A stretch of DNA of 64,000 bases from Candidatus Eiseniibacteriota bacterium (GCA_903844735.1 CAIMUX010000131.1:103092-167091); one strand, 5' to 3'. Counted from the first letter of the stretch, positions 44,532 to 52,805 are shown. Made by a program: numbers and translations. The notes: generated by a model not told the origin, from the letters alone.

Positions 44532-45623
44532 TCACTTCCCCGGCTGGAAGATGGAATCGAAAATGCCGCCATCGGCGAAGTGTTTCGCGTGCGCTTCATG
44601 CCAACTCCCGAACATCTCCTCGATGGTGAAGAGCTTCACCTGCGGAAAGACCCCGGCGTGCTTCTTCGCCACCGACTCCAGGCGCGGGCGGTAGTAATGT
44701 TTCGCGGCGATTTCCTGTCCGCGTTCCGTGTAGAGGAACTCGAGGTAGGCCTTGGCCAGCGCCTGCGTGCCGTGCTTCGCGGTGTTTCGGTCGATCCAGG
44801 CGACCGGTGGCTCGGCGAGGATCGACAGAGACGGGGCCACGATCTCGAGCTTGTCGGGTCCGAGCTCGCGCACCGCCAGGATTGCCTCGTTTTCCCAGGA
44901 AAGGAGGACATCGCCGATCCCACGCTGGACGAAGGTGTTGGTGGAGCCACGGGCGCCGGTGTCCATTACCGGCACGTTCTTGTACAGGCGCTGCACGAAG
45001 TCACGCGCGGCGGCTTCGTCGCCCCCCTTCTTTCGCTCGTATCCCCAGGCGGCCAGGTAGGCCCAGCGCGCCGCGCCCGAGGTCTTGGGATTCGCGGTAA
45101 TCACCTGCACACCGGGACGGACCAGATCGTCCCAGTCGAGGATCTTCTTCGGGTTTCCCTTTCGCACCAAAAAGACGATGGTTGAGATATAGGGCGAGCT
45201 GCGGCTCGGGAGGCGGTCCTGCCAACCGGCCGGCAGGAGCTTCGCCTTCTCGGCGATGGCATCGATGTCGTAGGCGAGAGCCAGGGTGACGACATCGGCC
45301 TCAAGCCCGTCGATGACCGACCGGGCCTGCGAACCGGAACCGCCGTGCGACTGGTCGATCTGCAGGGTCTGCCCGGTCTTCTCCTTCCACTGCTTCGCAA
45401 ATACCTCGTTGACCTCCTTGTAGAGCTCCCGCGTCGGATCGTAGGAGACATTCAGGAGCTTCGCCTGCGCGGCGGCCGTGCCTGCGACCGCCAGGACGAG
45501 CGCTCCCGCGGTGAGCACGCGGGCGAGGAAGGAGACGTGGCCGTGGGCGTGGGCGGAACCGGGGTCGGAGGCGGGGTAGTGGCCGTGGTCAGGGCCGGAG
45601 CCGGGTGTCCGCGTGCGTCTCAT
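44532..45623 (-). CDS. sbp: sulfate-binding periplasmic protein
   Basis: 363 residues from the ATG at 45623 with GGAGGAC upstream. A His/Gly-rich head precedes the signal peptide ([17 protein letters not shown]). The mature protein has the Sbp/CysP motifs: [62 protein letters not shown] and [12 protein letters not shown]. It delivers sulfate or thiosulfate to CysTWA. The His-rich head ([18 protein letters not shown]) is unusual and might bind metal. Confidence 0.94.
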   Translation of the reverse strand: MRRTRTPGSGPDHGHYPASDPGSAHAHGHVSFLARVLTAGALVLAVAGTAAAQAKLLNVSYDPTRELYKEVNEVFAKQWKEKTGQTLQIDQSHGGSGSQARSVIDGLEADVVTLALAYDIDAIAEKAKLLPAGWQDRLPSRSSPYISTIVFLVRKGNPKKILDWDDLVRPGVQVITANPKTSGAARWAYLAAWGYERKKGGDEAAARDFVQRLYKNVPVMDTGARGSTNTFVQRGIGDVLLSWENEAILAVRELGPDKLEIVAPSLSILAEPPVAWIDRNTAKHGTQALAKAYLEFLYTERGQEIAAKHYYRPRLESVAKKHAGVFPQVKLFTIEEMFGSWHEAHAKHFADGGIFDSIFQPGK

Positions 45624-45720
45624 GTTGTCCTCCACGCCCGATCGCGACCGGACGCATCAAAACTTGGGGCCCGCGCGACGCCCGGCAGGTACTCGCCGGA
45701 ACGTCGGTTGCGGACTGCGT

Positions 45721-46182
45721 TCATATCTGCCAATCGGAAACCGCCCCCTTACCAATCCCCGCATCCTGCTGCCGCTGCAGCAAATCGGCCAGCGTGGTGC
45801 CGTCGAGAATCCCCGCGGTGGCATCCCGGACCTCTTTCATGACGATCCGGATCCCGCAGGTCGCCTCGTCCGTGCAGTCTCCGCACTTCTGATATGCCGT
45901 CAAACTGGCGCACGGCACAAGTGCCAGCGGCCCGTCTAACAACCGGATCACATCGCCCAGGATGATCGCCTCGGGAGGGCGGTCCAGCGCGTATCCCCCG
46001 CCGCGCCCTTTCTTGCTGCGAAGGATGTCGGCCCGTTTGAGTTGCAGGAGGATGCTTTCCAGGAATTTCTGCGGAATCTTCTCCCGGCGACTCAGGTCGA
46101 CAATCAGAATCGGACCCTCGGCGTCGCGTGCCGCCAGCGCCAGGAGGGCCTTCAGTCCGTATTTCGCCTTCATCGAGAGCAT
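45721..46182 (-). CDS. Rrf2-family transcriptional regulator
   Basis: 153 residues with the Rrf2 winged helix (MKAKYGLKALLALAARD, IVDLSRREKIPQKFLESILL QLKRADILRSKKGRGGGYAL). Four Cys sit in VPCASLTAYQKCGDCTDEAT CGI, spaced C-x8-C-x2-C-x5-C, suitable for an Fe-S cluster, though unlike the C-x5-C-x5-C of IscR. It lies 97 bp before sbp on the same strand, so it probably controls sulfate uptake in response to sulfur or cluster status, as CymR and CysR-type Rrf2 proteins do elsewhere. AGAGG precedes the ATG. Confidence 0.92.
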   Translation of the reverse strand: MLSMKAKYGLKALLALAARDAEGPILIVDLSRREKIPQKFLESILLQLKRADILRSKKGRGGGYALDRPPEAIILGDVIRLLDGPLALVPCASLTAYQKCGDCTDEATCGIRIVMKEVRDATAGILDGTTLADLLQRQQDAGIGKGAVSDWQI

Positions 46183-46277
46183 TGTTGCCTCTATGCCTTC
46201 GCCACCGCGCCTAGACCGTTTCCCAGACCATCGTTCGGTCTATCGGCGATCACCCTACCGACTCAGTAGGCGCAATC

Positions 46278-46306
46278 AGTCTATCAGATATGTCGGGATA
46301 TGTCGA
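46278..46306 (-). promoter_or_regulatory. rrf2 promoter with direct and inverted repeats
   Basis: Leftward TCGACA (46306-46301), 17 bases, TAGACT (46283-46278). A direct repeat GATATGTCG-G-GATATGTCG overlaps the spacer (about 46286-46306). Further down, AGACC-GAACGAT-GGTCT forms an inverted repeat around 46226-46242. Either may be an autoregulatory Rrf2 site. Confidence 0.5.
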
Positions 46307-46632
46307 CCAAGAAATGGCGTGCGGCGCCGTGCGGCTGGCCGGGGCCGTGCGGCCTTGCCGCGCTGGATTCTAACCAGTTGTGAACAATCTGGTTACGAAG
46401 GGCACTCTCACTCACAGGAGACGCCAAGAAGTGTCGAACCCTTTTCCTCCGGGATCAGAACGACCGGCGAAAACTGCGCCTTCGTTGCGGTGAATCGAAC
46501 AGGTCGTCGAACGCGCCGCGCAGTCCCTTGGTGGTCGCGCTGTTGCAAACGATCGGCCAACACGATTCGGCACAGAACCGGGCTGCCACCCGCCGACGCT
46601 CAGGAACCCCGACGAATGGCAGCGCTGCCGCG
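46307..46632 (+). other. intergenic region with a 25 bp imperfect palindrome
   Basis: No supported gene. TAACCAG (46371-46377) pairs with CTGGTTA (46389-46395), with an inner TTGT/ACAA, giving a long AT-rich hairpin or operator in a GC-rich setting. A Shine-Dalgarno-like CAGGAG follows it but leads to no convincing frame. Confidence 0.4.
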
Positions 46633-47301
46633 TTACCTCCCGGCCTTCTTGATCGCGTCGAGCAAGACCTCCGCGGACTGGGCTCCGACGAACTCGATCG
46701 TCTCGTTGACGACGGTCTTCGGCACACCGGAGATGTTGTACTTCTGGATCATGTCAGGGAACTCGCTGACCTCGATACAATCGGCCGTGATGAGCGGGTG
46801 ATGAATGGCGAGCTTGTGGGCCAACCTGGCCGCACGGGGGCAGTGGGGTCAGGTGGGGGTCCCGAAGACCTGGATGTGAACCCGGTTCTTGAGGCCTGCC
46901 AGCTCGGCCACCGCCTTGGGCGCCAAGTCCGTCTCTCCCCGCGCGACGTCCACGAGGTCCTCAATCAGGCTGGAAAACTCATAGCCGGAGGGAATGCCGA
47001 GAAAGCGCACCTGCCCCTGAGCCTTTCCGGAGAGGACGAACGATGGGATCCGGGTGATCCCCATCTCCTTCGCCTTCGCCGCTTCGGTGAGCAGGTCATG
47101 GGTACGCAGGGTGATCCGGTCGGAAAGCCCGGCTACCTCACGGAGAAGCTCGCCGGTCTCGTGGCAGTATTGGCACTCGTGGATGGGCAGCGTGCCGGGC
47201 GACTCTCCCTGGGTGAAGTGGTCGATGGCGACCGGATCCTTCAGGTTCTTCTTGAGGTGCTCCCGGATGAGCTTGGCGTCCTTCTCGGAGATCATGGGCA
47301 T
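46633..47301 (-). CDS. protein disulfide oxidoreductase with probable selenocysteine (TGA) at residue 151
   Basis: 222 residues from the ATG at 47301 (GGGAGGA upstream) if the in-frame TGA at 46851-46849 is read through. Two thioredoxin folds as in PDO/glutaredoxin-like proteins: the first has C43-Q-Y-C46 (TLPIHECQYCHETGELL) and cis-Pro in TRIPSFVL; the second reads VFGTPT-U-PHCPRAARLAHKLA with cis-Pro in ISGVPKTVV. Homologues have Cys-Pro-Tyr-Cys here, so the stop replaces exactly the reactive first Cys. The frame, composition and fold continue unbroken to 46633. A hairpin with GGU in its loop lies 13 bases after the TGA. Alternatives are a nonsense mutation or a base-call error. Without readthrough the product ends at residue 150. 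Confidence 0.78.
46816..46835 (-). promoter_or_regulatory. SECIS-like hairpin after the in-frame TGA
   Basis: On the mRNA: GUG-C-GGCC-AGGUU-GGCC-CAC. GUG pairs with CAC, GGCC with GGCC, one C bulges, and the loop contains GGU, the SelB-recognised feature of bacterial SECIS elements. The stem begins 13 bases after UGA and the GGU sits at +23 to +25, close to the +19 to +21 in E. coli fdhF. Confidence 0.6.
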
Positions 47302-47610
47302 GGCGTGGATCCTCCCTGGTTTTGGGTCTGCGACTGGACGGTCGACTGGACGGCCGGGTGAACCAACCTCCGGACGGGCGGACGATCGTCCCGAGGACTG
47401 GATCATCTAACGGGTGGCCGAGGGCAACAGTGGCGGATGGGCCACTCTCGACCGTTCGTATCAGACCCGTCATCGAGGAACGATAGCGCGGCCCGGAGCC
47501 GGGGTCAAAGGCGCGGTCCATCTTTGTTGACGGCCCCGGCGCGCAACGGGATACTTCCGCGTCCCCAAGATGAACCCAAACCCGCCCCGGGATGGGGCAA
47601 GGAGCCAAGA

Positions 47611-48225
47611 ATGTCCGTCTACACGCTTCCCGATCTCAAGTACGACTACGGTGAGTTGGAGCCGCACCTCTCCGCCAAGATCCTCCAGCTCCACCACGAC
47701 AAGCACCACCTCGCCTATGTCAACGGCGCCAACGACACGCTGGAAAAGCTCGCCGAGGCCCGGAAGACCGGAAGCTTCGCCGCCATCAACGCGCTGGAGA
47801 AGAGCCTGGCCTTCCACATCTCCGGCCACAAGCTCCACTCGGTCCTTTGGACCAACATGAGCCCCAAGGGCGGCGGCCTGCCGACCGGAGACGTCAAGGG
47901 CCTGATCGAAAACGATTTCGGCGGCTACGAGGGATTCTTAAAGCAGTTCAACGCAGCTTGCGTCGGCGTGCAGGGCTCGGGCTGGGGCGTCCTCTCCTGG
48001 GAACCGCTCGCCGGGCGGCTGATCGTCCAGCAGGTCTATGACCACCAGAGTGAGCACGCCCAGGGGTCTGTGCCGCTTCTGGTCTGCGATGTCTGGGAGC
48101 ACGCCTACTATCTGCAGTACGAGAACAGGCGCGCCGAGTGGATCAACGCCTTCTGGGCAGTGGTGAACTGGGACGATGTCAACCACCGGCTGGCCGAAGC
48201 GAAGCTGGGGAAGTTCAGCGCGTAG
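47611..48225 (+). CDS. sodB: Fe/Mn superoxide dismutase
   Basis: 204 residues from the ATG at 47611 with AAGGAG six bases before. Metal-ligand regions: LQLHHDKHHLAYVNGAN (first His), LAFHISGHKLHSVLWTNM (second), and LVCDVWEHAYYLQYENRR (Asp and third His). GSGWGVLSWEPLAGRL is the usual outer-sphere region. The metal (Fe or Mn) cannot be told by eye, so the symbol is nominal. It scavenges superoxide in the cytoplasm, in keeping with the oxidoreductase divergently encoded next to it. Confidence 0.95.
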   Translation: MSVYTLPDLKYDYGELEPHLSAKILQLHHDKHHLAYVNGANDTLEKLAEARKTGSFAAINALEKSLAFHISGHKLHSVLWTNMSPKGGGLPTGDVKGLIENDFGGYEGFLKQFNAACVGVQGSGWGVLSWEPLAGRLIVQQVYDHQSEHAQGSVPLLVCDVWEHAYYLQYENRRAEWINAFWAVVNWDDVNHRLAEAKLGKFSA

Positions 48226-48365
48226 GACGTTTGGGCTGCCGGCAGCGCCGGTTTACAGGAGACGGGCCGCTTCCGCCCACGTTTCACGGTTGCCATCCGG
48301 GGGTTCGAACGCCCGGCGGCGGCGGCGGAAATTGGTGAACGACCCCGTCGGATGCGGGCTTTCTC

Positions 48366-48392
48366 TTGACAGCCCGCGAATTCGGCTATTCT
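48366..48392 (+). promoter_or_regulatory. satD promoter
   Basis: TTGACA (48366-48371) and TATTCT (48387-48392) with a 15-base spacer, shorter than ideal. The -10 box lies inside the first TTCGGC-N6-GCCGAA site. Only eight bases separate it from the ATG at 48401, so the transcript would be leaderless. Confidence 0.55.
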
Positions 48393-48427
48393 GCCGAATT
48401 ATGAAGCAATTCGGCAAAAATGCCGAA
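48381..48427 (+). promoter_or_regulatory. operator pair 1: two TTCGGC-N6-GCCGAA sites, 29 bp apart
   Basis: Site 1 is 48381-48398 (spacer TATTCT), covering the -10 box. Site 2 is 48410-48427 (spacer AAAAAT), inside the first codons. Both are perfect 6+6 bp dyads, and site 1 extends to AATTCGGC/GCCGAATT. Binding here would block initiation and early elongation. Confidence 0.8.
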
Positions 48428-49108
48428 TCGACCTATGCCGCCCTCATCGGAGATCTGGTCGGTTCCAGGAGCCTCAGCGACCGCGCGGGACTGCAGAAGC
48501 GTCTGCAGACGCGCCTCAGATCCCTCAATCGTCGGCTCGGATGCCGAAGCCTGGCCGCGCCGCTGGCCTTTACCGCCGGTGATGAGTTCCAGGCTCTCCT
48601 CCTCAGACCCGAGGCCGCCGCGACCATCGCCGTGGAGCTGGCCAATGCCCTACACCCTGTGCGCATTACCTTCGGGTTGGGCTGGGGAAGTCTCTCTACC
48701 GCGCTCGGTCCGGATGTGGGCGCTCTCGACGGCCCCTGCTTTCACCGGGCCCGCGCGGCCCAGGAGAAGGCGCGCGCGCAGGGGCGTTGGCTGGTCGCCT
48801 CAGGGTTTGGCGAATCGATCGAGTCCGCCGTCTCGGCGCTCTTCTTCCTTATGGACGTGATCCGGCGCGGCTGGACCGACAAGCAGGCCAAGTACGTCCT
48901 AGCTGCCCGTGGGCAAATCCAAAAGGACGTGGCGGGACGATTTGGCGTAAGCCCCTCGGTGATCAGCGAGAGCCTCCAGGCCGCCTCCTTCGAACCGCTC
49001 CGAGTCGGCGAGGGGGCGGTGACGACCCTTCTGGAGGAGTTCGGCCTTTTAGCCGAATTTCGTCCGACTTCGGCTAAAAGGCCGAAGTCGCCCCCCGGAC
49101 GAGGTTGA
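48401..49108 (+). CDS. SatD-family protein with C-terminal HTH, probable autoregulator
   Basis: 235 residues. The N-terminal two thirds match SatD: YAALIGDLVGSRSLSDRAGL QKRL, LAFTAGDEFQALL, VRITFGLGWGSLSTAL, ALDGPCFHRARAAQEKA. This is a nucleotide-cyclase-like alpha/beta layout with no assigned activity. The C-terminus has a helix-turn-helix (KDVAGRFGVSPSVISESLQA). Four identical dyads, two over its promoter/start and two over its own 3' end, make autoregulation likely. No Shine-Dalgarno; start at the expected +1. The DUF3307 gene follows by 14 bp, the usual partner of SatD. Confidence 0.85.
   Translation: MKQFGKNAESTYAALIGDLVGSRSLSDRAGLQKRLQTRLRSLNRRLGCRSLAAPLAFTAGDEFQALLLRPEAAATIAVELANALHPVRITFGLGWGSLSTALGPDVGALDGPCFHRARAAQEKARAQGRWLVASGFGESIESAVSALFFLMDVIRRGWTDKQAKYVLAARGQIQKDVAGRFGVSPSVISESLQAASFEPLRVGEGAVTTLLEEFGLLAEFRPTSAKRPKSPPGRG
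49040..49086 (+). promoter_or_regulatory. operator pair 2: two TTCGGC-N6-GCCGAA sites, 29 bp apart, forming an 18 bp perfect hairpin
   Basis: Site 3 is 49040-49057 (spacer CTTTTA) and site 4 is 49069-49086 (spacer TAAAAG). The two sites are also exact reverse complements, giving 18 bp arms with an 11-base loop. They lie in the last 25 codons of the satD-family gene, just before the DUF3307 start. Confidence 0.85.
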
Positions 49109-49122
49109 AAGGCGGGCCGCTG

Positions 49123-49890
49123 ATGCCTGGGTGGCTTTTCACGCAGGGATCGGACGGAGCCATCGCGGCGCTGCTCATAGCCGGGCACGTGGTGGGAGAT
49201 TTCGTCTTCCAAACGCGGGGGATGGTCGAGCGGAAAGGTGAGTTTTCCCGCCTGGCGCTACCCGCATCCTCCGTGGTCGCCGCACAGGCGCTCTTTCTGG
49301 TGCCCTTCCTTTCCCCGTGGGGACTCGTCGTGCTGCTCGGTCTCGGGGGGCTTCACGCAGGTATTGACCGGTTCAAGTTTCTCCTCCAGGGGCGGTGGGC
49401 AGGAACTCTCACGCTCTTTGTTTCCGATCAGATCGCACACCTCTGCGCCCTGCTGGGGGCTTGGCTTCTCCTGCGCGGTCCCCATGCCGGCTGGTTCGTC
49501 CCTCTGAACGAGGATCTCACGCGCAGGCTGACATCGGCGACCGTCATGGTCGCGGCCTACGCCTGGAACGGCAACGGCGCAGCGGCCCTGATCGCCGGGT
49601 TACTCCGGGGCTTTCCCTTGTCGCCGGTGCCCGCGGCCGCGGAAGCGGGGGCGATCGGACGCAGAATCGCCTGCGGGCGGATGATCGGAATCCTGGAGCG
49701 CATGCCGGCCCTCACCCTCGTTCTGATCGGACAGTGGGGTGGGCTCGGCCTCATCATGGCGGCCAAGTCGATTGCCAGGTTCCGAGACCTCGATCAACGG
49801 GAGTTCAGTGAGTACTATCTCATCGGCACATTGGCCAGCCTGCTCGTGGCCGTGGCGACCGGGCTCTTGGTCAAGTTCCTGATCGGCTAG
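49123..49890 (+). CDS. DUF3307 membrane protein
   Basis: 255 residues with about six membrane segments. The N-terminal DUF3307 signature is clear: LLIAGHVVGDFVFQTRGMVE RKG, then GLGGLHAGIDRFKFLLQGRW and LFVSDQIAHL, with the conserved His/Asp pairs in membrane helices. The C-terminal half (RIACGRMIGILERMPALTLV ... GGLGLIMAAKSIARF) is also typical. Function is unknown; it is often next to SatD genes. ATG at 49123; a TTG at 49105 overlapping the satD stop is the alternative. Confidence 0.88.
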   Translation: MPGWLFTQGSDGAIAALLIAGHVVGDFVFQTRGMVERKGEFSRLALPASSVVAAQALFLVPFLSPWGLVVLLGLGGLHAGIDRFKFLLQGRWAGTLTLFVSDQIAHLCALLGAWLLLRGPHAGWFVPLNEDLTRRLTSATVMVAAYAWNGNGAAALIAGLLRGFPLSPVPAAAEAGAIGRRIACGRMIGILERMPALTLVLIGQWGGLGLIMAAKSIARFRDLDQREFSEYYLIGTLASLLVAVATGLLVKFLIG

Positions 49891-49967
49891 AAGAAAGCGG
49901 CGGAGTCCCGACCGCCGGTGGCGGCACGATCGGGCAAAGCTTCCCCCAAGGTGCCAGGATCACCAAC

Positions 49968-51233
49968 GTGACCGCGCTCTTCTCCTTCTGGGGCTGGGCG
50001 TACAACGACGGCACTTCGCTCCCGACCTGGAGCACGGCGCCGAAGGTCAATGACGCAAACTTCGGTGATGACGTAATCCCGGTCAACACCGACCCCATCA
50101 TGGGCTACGGCAGTCTCGGCTTCGGCGCTCCCGGCACGACTCCCTGTCCGACCAGTGGCAGTGACCAGGACGGCGCTTGTTGCGATCCGGCGGGGGCCTG
50201 CACGGTGACGACGGAGGCTGCCTGCCTTTCGCCGGCGATCTGGACCTCTGCATGGACCTCTTGCGCGCCGAACCCGTGTCCGCAGCCGCCCAGCGCCTGC
50301 TGTACTCCGGCCGGCACCTGCACCGTGACCATGGAAGGAGACTGCCTGACGCCGAACGTCTGGCACTCCACCCGGCTCACCTGTGTTCCGGGCCCGTGTT
50401 TGGCGTCCGCTGGCGGCTCGATCGTAGCCTGGGGGAGCAACTACCACGGCCAGTGCACCGTCCCCGTGCCCAACGCCGACTTCGTCGCGATCGCGGCCGG
50501 TGGGGTGCACAGTCTGGGCCTCAAGTCCGACCGGCCGATCCTCGGCGCCTGCTGCTCATCGGCCGGCACTTGCACGCTCGCGCTTCAGGCTGCCTGTCAG
50601 TCCCCGAGCGTCTGGCAGGGCGCCGCCACCTTCTGCAGACCGGCCCCCTGCCCCCGGACCCCGGTCCTCATCGAGTCGTGGACGGCCTCGTCGCTGACCG
50701 AAGGGCTGCAGATTCGCTGGGAAATGCCGCTCGGCATGACCGGCGCCCGGTTCCGGGCCTGGCGCGATCCGGCTGCCGGGCGGCAGGACCTCGCGCCCAC
50801 GCCCGATGCGGTACTCGTGTCGTCCCTCTGGATGAGCGCATCCGCCGAAGGGATCATCGAAATCATTGACCGGGATGCCCCACGCGGTGCCACGATTCGC
50901 TATTTCCTGGAGATGGCCACCACCGGCGCTCGCAACGTATTCCTCGGTCCTGTCGAAGCTCGCTGGGATCCGCCGGCGTTGGTCTGGTCGGTCGGTCCGA
51001 CTCCATTCCGCGATGCGGTACGGCTTGTGCCCCCTGCGCCGGGCCAGGCCCGCGTGGAGATCTTCGACCCGGCCGGAAGGCTCGTACGCATTCTCGTTCG
51101 TATCGACGGCGGCGCTCCGCTGGAGTGGGACGGCACGGACGGCACCGGACGCGAGACGCCGACCGGGGTCTACCTGGTCCGGCTCACGAGTGCGTCGGGT
51201 GATGCGGTCAAACGACTGGTAAAGATTCAGTGA
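49968..51233 (+). CDS. 5'-truncated secreted protein: Cys-rich repeats, RCC1-like unit, FlgD tail
   Basis: 421 codons from a GTG, with no signal peptide. The same frame is open upstream through 49890 and reads EESGGVPTAGGGTIGQSFPQ GARITNV, which looks like continuing protein, so the true 5' end has been lost at the junction with the DUF3307 gene. It contains three Cys-rich units of about 36 residues (GACCDPAGACTVTTEAACLS, SACCTPAGTCTVTMEGDCLT, GACCSSAGTCTLALQAACQS), one RCC1-like unit (GSIVAWGSNYHGQCTVPVPN ADFVAIAAGG) and a FlgD tail (PLEWDGTDGTGRETPTGVYL). It may be a non-functional relic of a surface protein or a recombination cassette. Confidence 0.65.
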   Translation: MTALFSFWGWAYNDGTSLPTWSTAPKVNDANFGDDVIPVNTDPIMGYGSLGFGAPGTTPCPTSGSDQDGACCDPAGACTVTTEAACLSPAIWTSAWTSCAPNPCPQPPSACCTPAGTCTVTMEGDCLTPNVWHSTRLTCVPGPCLASAGGSIVAWGSNYHGQCTVPVPNADFVAIAAGGVHSLGLKSDRPILGACCSSAGTCTLALQAACQSPSVWQGAATFCRPAPCPRTPVLIESWTASSLTEGLQIRWEMPLGMTGARFRAWRDPAAGRQDLAPTPDAVLVSSLWMSASAEGIIEIIDRDAPRGATIRYFLEMATTGARNVFLGPVEARWDPPALVWSVGPTPFRDAVRLVPPAPGQARVEIFDPAGRLVRILVRIDGGAPLEWDGTDGTGRETPTGVYLVRLTSASGDAVKRLVKIQ

Positions 51234-51376
51234 TGTGCAACGAGGCCTCAGTCAAGCAGTCGGATCGATCTCACCCGGAGGTACAGGCTCCAATCCGCTC
51301 GGTGAACGACCCCGCCTTGCCGTGAAACGAGGTCGTCGGGACATCTGCCTCTGCCGACTGAATCGCGGCCTTGGAA

Positions 51377-51407
51377 ACGACCCCGTCTCGCGATGAGGCA
51401 GGGTCGT
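51377..51407. terminator. hairpin between convergent genes
   Basis: ACGACCC (51377-51383) pairs with GGGTCGT (51401-51407), with an inner CTC/GAG. It lies between the ends of the rightward 51233 and leftward 51422 genes and could serve both. A GAACGACCCCG motif is repeated at about 51303 and also at 48336. Confidence 0.5.
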
Positions 51408-51421
51408 CCGGGTTGTTGGTC

Positions 51422-52714
51422 TCACTTCGGAGAGGGAGCGAGACTCCACTTCCCCTGCTGGAAGGCCCAGATCTTTTCCTGGAACAGCATCTCGGTGCCT
51501 TCCGCGACACGCAGGGTCTGTAATCCGGCTTGCTCCTGAATGTCGGCGCTGCCATTGCGGAAACTCATCGCCGGGAAGTCACCACGCTTCCCGAGTATCT
51601 TGGGAAGCGGATCGGCCCAAGCGCTCCCGAAGACGATCCCGGTACCCATGGACGTCGGGACCATTGTGAAGTCGTCGGCGCTGATGTCCGACGCTACTCT
51701 TGTGCGGTCAAGTCCATGTCGCGCCAGAGCGGGCCGGCCCTCGGCACGCAACCCGCCCGAGGCCCGATTCAGGGCGAAGACGACGATCGCGAGGTAGTCT
51801 CTCGCCAGAGGATCGGCCGGGGCCTCGCGGAACCGCAGTGCGAGCGCCTCCCGGGCCTTCTCCATCTCGACGATGGCCTTGATCTCGTCGGACAGATCGA
51901 ACCGACCTACGGGGACCGAGGGATTGCAGGCCACACTGTCAATGGTGAAGACAATCTCAGGCTTTCCCGCCCCCGGAACCTCGCGAGTACGGAACGGGAT
52001 TTTCATTCCGCAGGCCTCGCGGTAGCCGTCATAGAAGATTTCGACGGAGAGCTCACCTTGCTGAGTTTGTCTCCGCGCCGAGGTCTTGAGAAGCAGCCCG
52101 GTGGCCTGATCCATCCACTTCATTTCCGGGGGCCCCTCCAACGGAACCAACTCGACTTTCCAGGCCGCCTGGCCGTCCACGGTGTCCACACCGACCGTGG
52201 TCGCCGACTTGTAATACTTCTTCCAGTTCAGCCAGTTGTCGAGGTCAGCCTCCTGGAGGAGCATGGCTCGCTCGGCGCCCATTTTCAGCCTCGGCCCACC
52301 GTCCTCCGAGATCTCCCACACCGTCGAGCCGTTGCAGCCGCTCTCGATCTTACCGAAGGCAGGCGCCTCCATCAGATCGTAGCTCATGTTCGGCCGCTGT
52401 GCCCATGCGGTGTGCTTCAGCACGACCTTCGCTTTCGGAATCCTGACCCAGCCCGCGGTGAACATGCTCTGCCGTTTTTGGTAAGCAGCCTTGCCGCCGG
52501 TGGCGTCGATCATCTTCCGGATCAGCGCCTCGGCCTTCGGTGCTCCGGGGACCTTCGCACTCGGCGTCGATCCCGGCTTCGGCGCGCTCGCGCACCCCCC
52601 GCTGAACCCGCTCACGACGAGCAGCAGACCGGCCACAATGAAGCCACGATCTCTCCACGCACGAAACCCTCCGCGCCCGGCCCGCCGGTGCGGCAAACGA
52701 TGCGACCCTGTCAT
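51422..52714 (-). CDS. LolA-like lipoprotein with extra C-terminal domain (tandem duplicate)
   Basis: 430 residues from the ATG at 52714 (GAGGAGCGG upstream). After a 25-residue basic head comes a lipoprotein signal with lipobox SGFSGGC. The N-terminal 270 residues are about 60% identical by eye to the next gene (EALIRKMIDATGGKAAYQKR; FGKIESGCNGSTVWE; DNWLNWKKYYKSATTVGVDT; YREACGMKIPFRTREV). The fold resembles LolA/LppX-type outer-membrane lipoprotein carriers. The extra 160 residues (ending IWAFQQGKWSLAPSPK) resemble no family I know. Probably periplasmic lipid or lipoprotein handling. Confidence 0.72.
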   Translation of the reverse strand: MTGSHRLPHRRAGRGGFRAWRDRGFIVAGLLLVVSGFSGGCASAPKPGSTPSAKVPGAPKAEALIRKMIDATGGKAAYQKRQSMFTAGWVRIPKAKVVLKHTAWAQRPNMSYDLMEAPAFGKIESGCNGSTVWEISEDGGPRLKMGAERAMLLQEADLDNWLNWKKYYKSATTVGVDTVDGQAAWKVELVPLEGPPEMKWMDQATGLLLKTSARRQTQQGELSVEIFYDGYREACGMKIPFRTREVPGAGKPEIVFTIDSVACNPSVPVGRFDLSDEIKAIVEMEKAREALALRFREAPADPLARDYLAIVVFALNRASGGLRAEGRPALARHGLDRTRVASDISADDFTMVPTSMGTGIVFGSAWADPLPKILGKRGDFPAMSFRNGSADIQEQAGLQTLRVAEGTEMLFQEKIWAFQQGKWSLAPSPK

Positions 52715-52805
52715 CCGCTCCTCCCTCCTGTATCGCGGCGAGGCACATCCCCGCCCTGTCCCACCCGACCGACTTTGCCGACCATCCTACAGTTCAAATC
52801 CGTTA

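Noticed and set aside
48240..48325. tRNA-like stretch with GGTTCGAAC in a stem-loop
   Set aside because: The T-arm-like hairpin is there, but the acceptor ends do not pair and the anticodon-like loop lacks T33.
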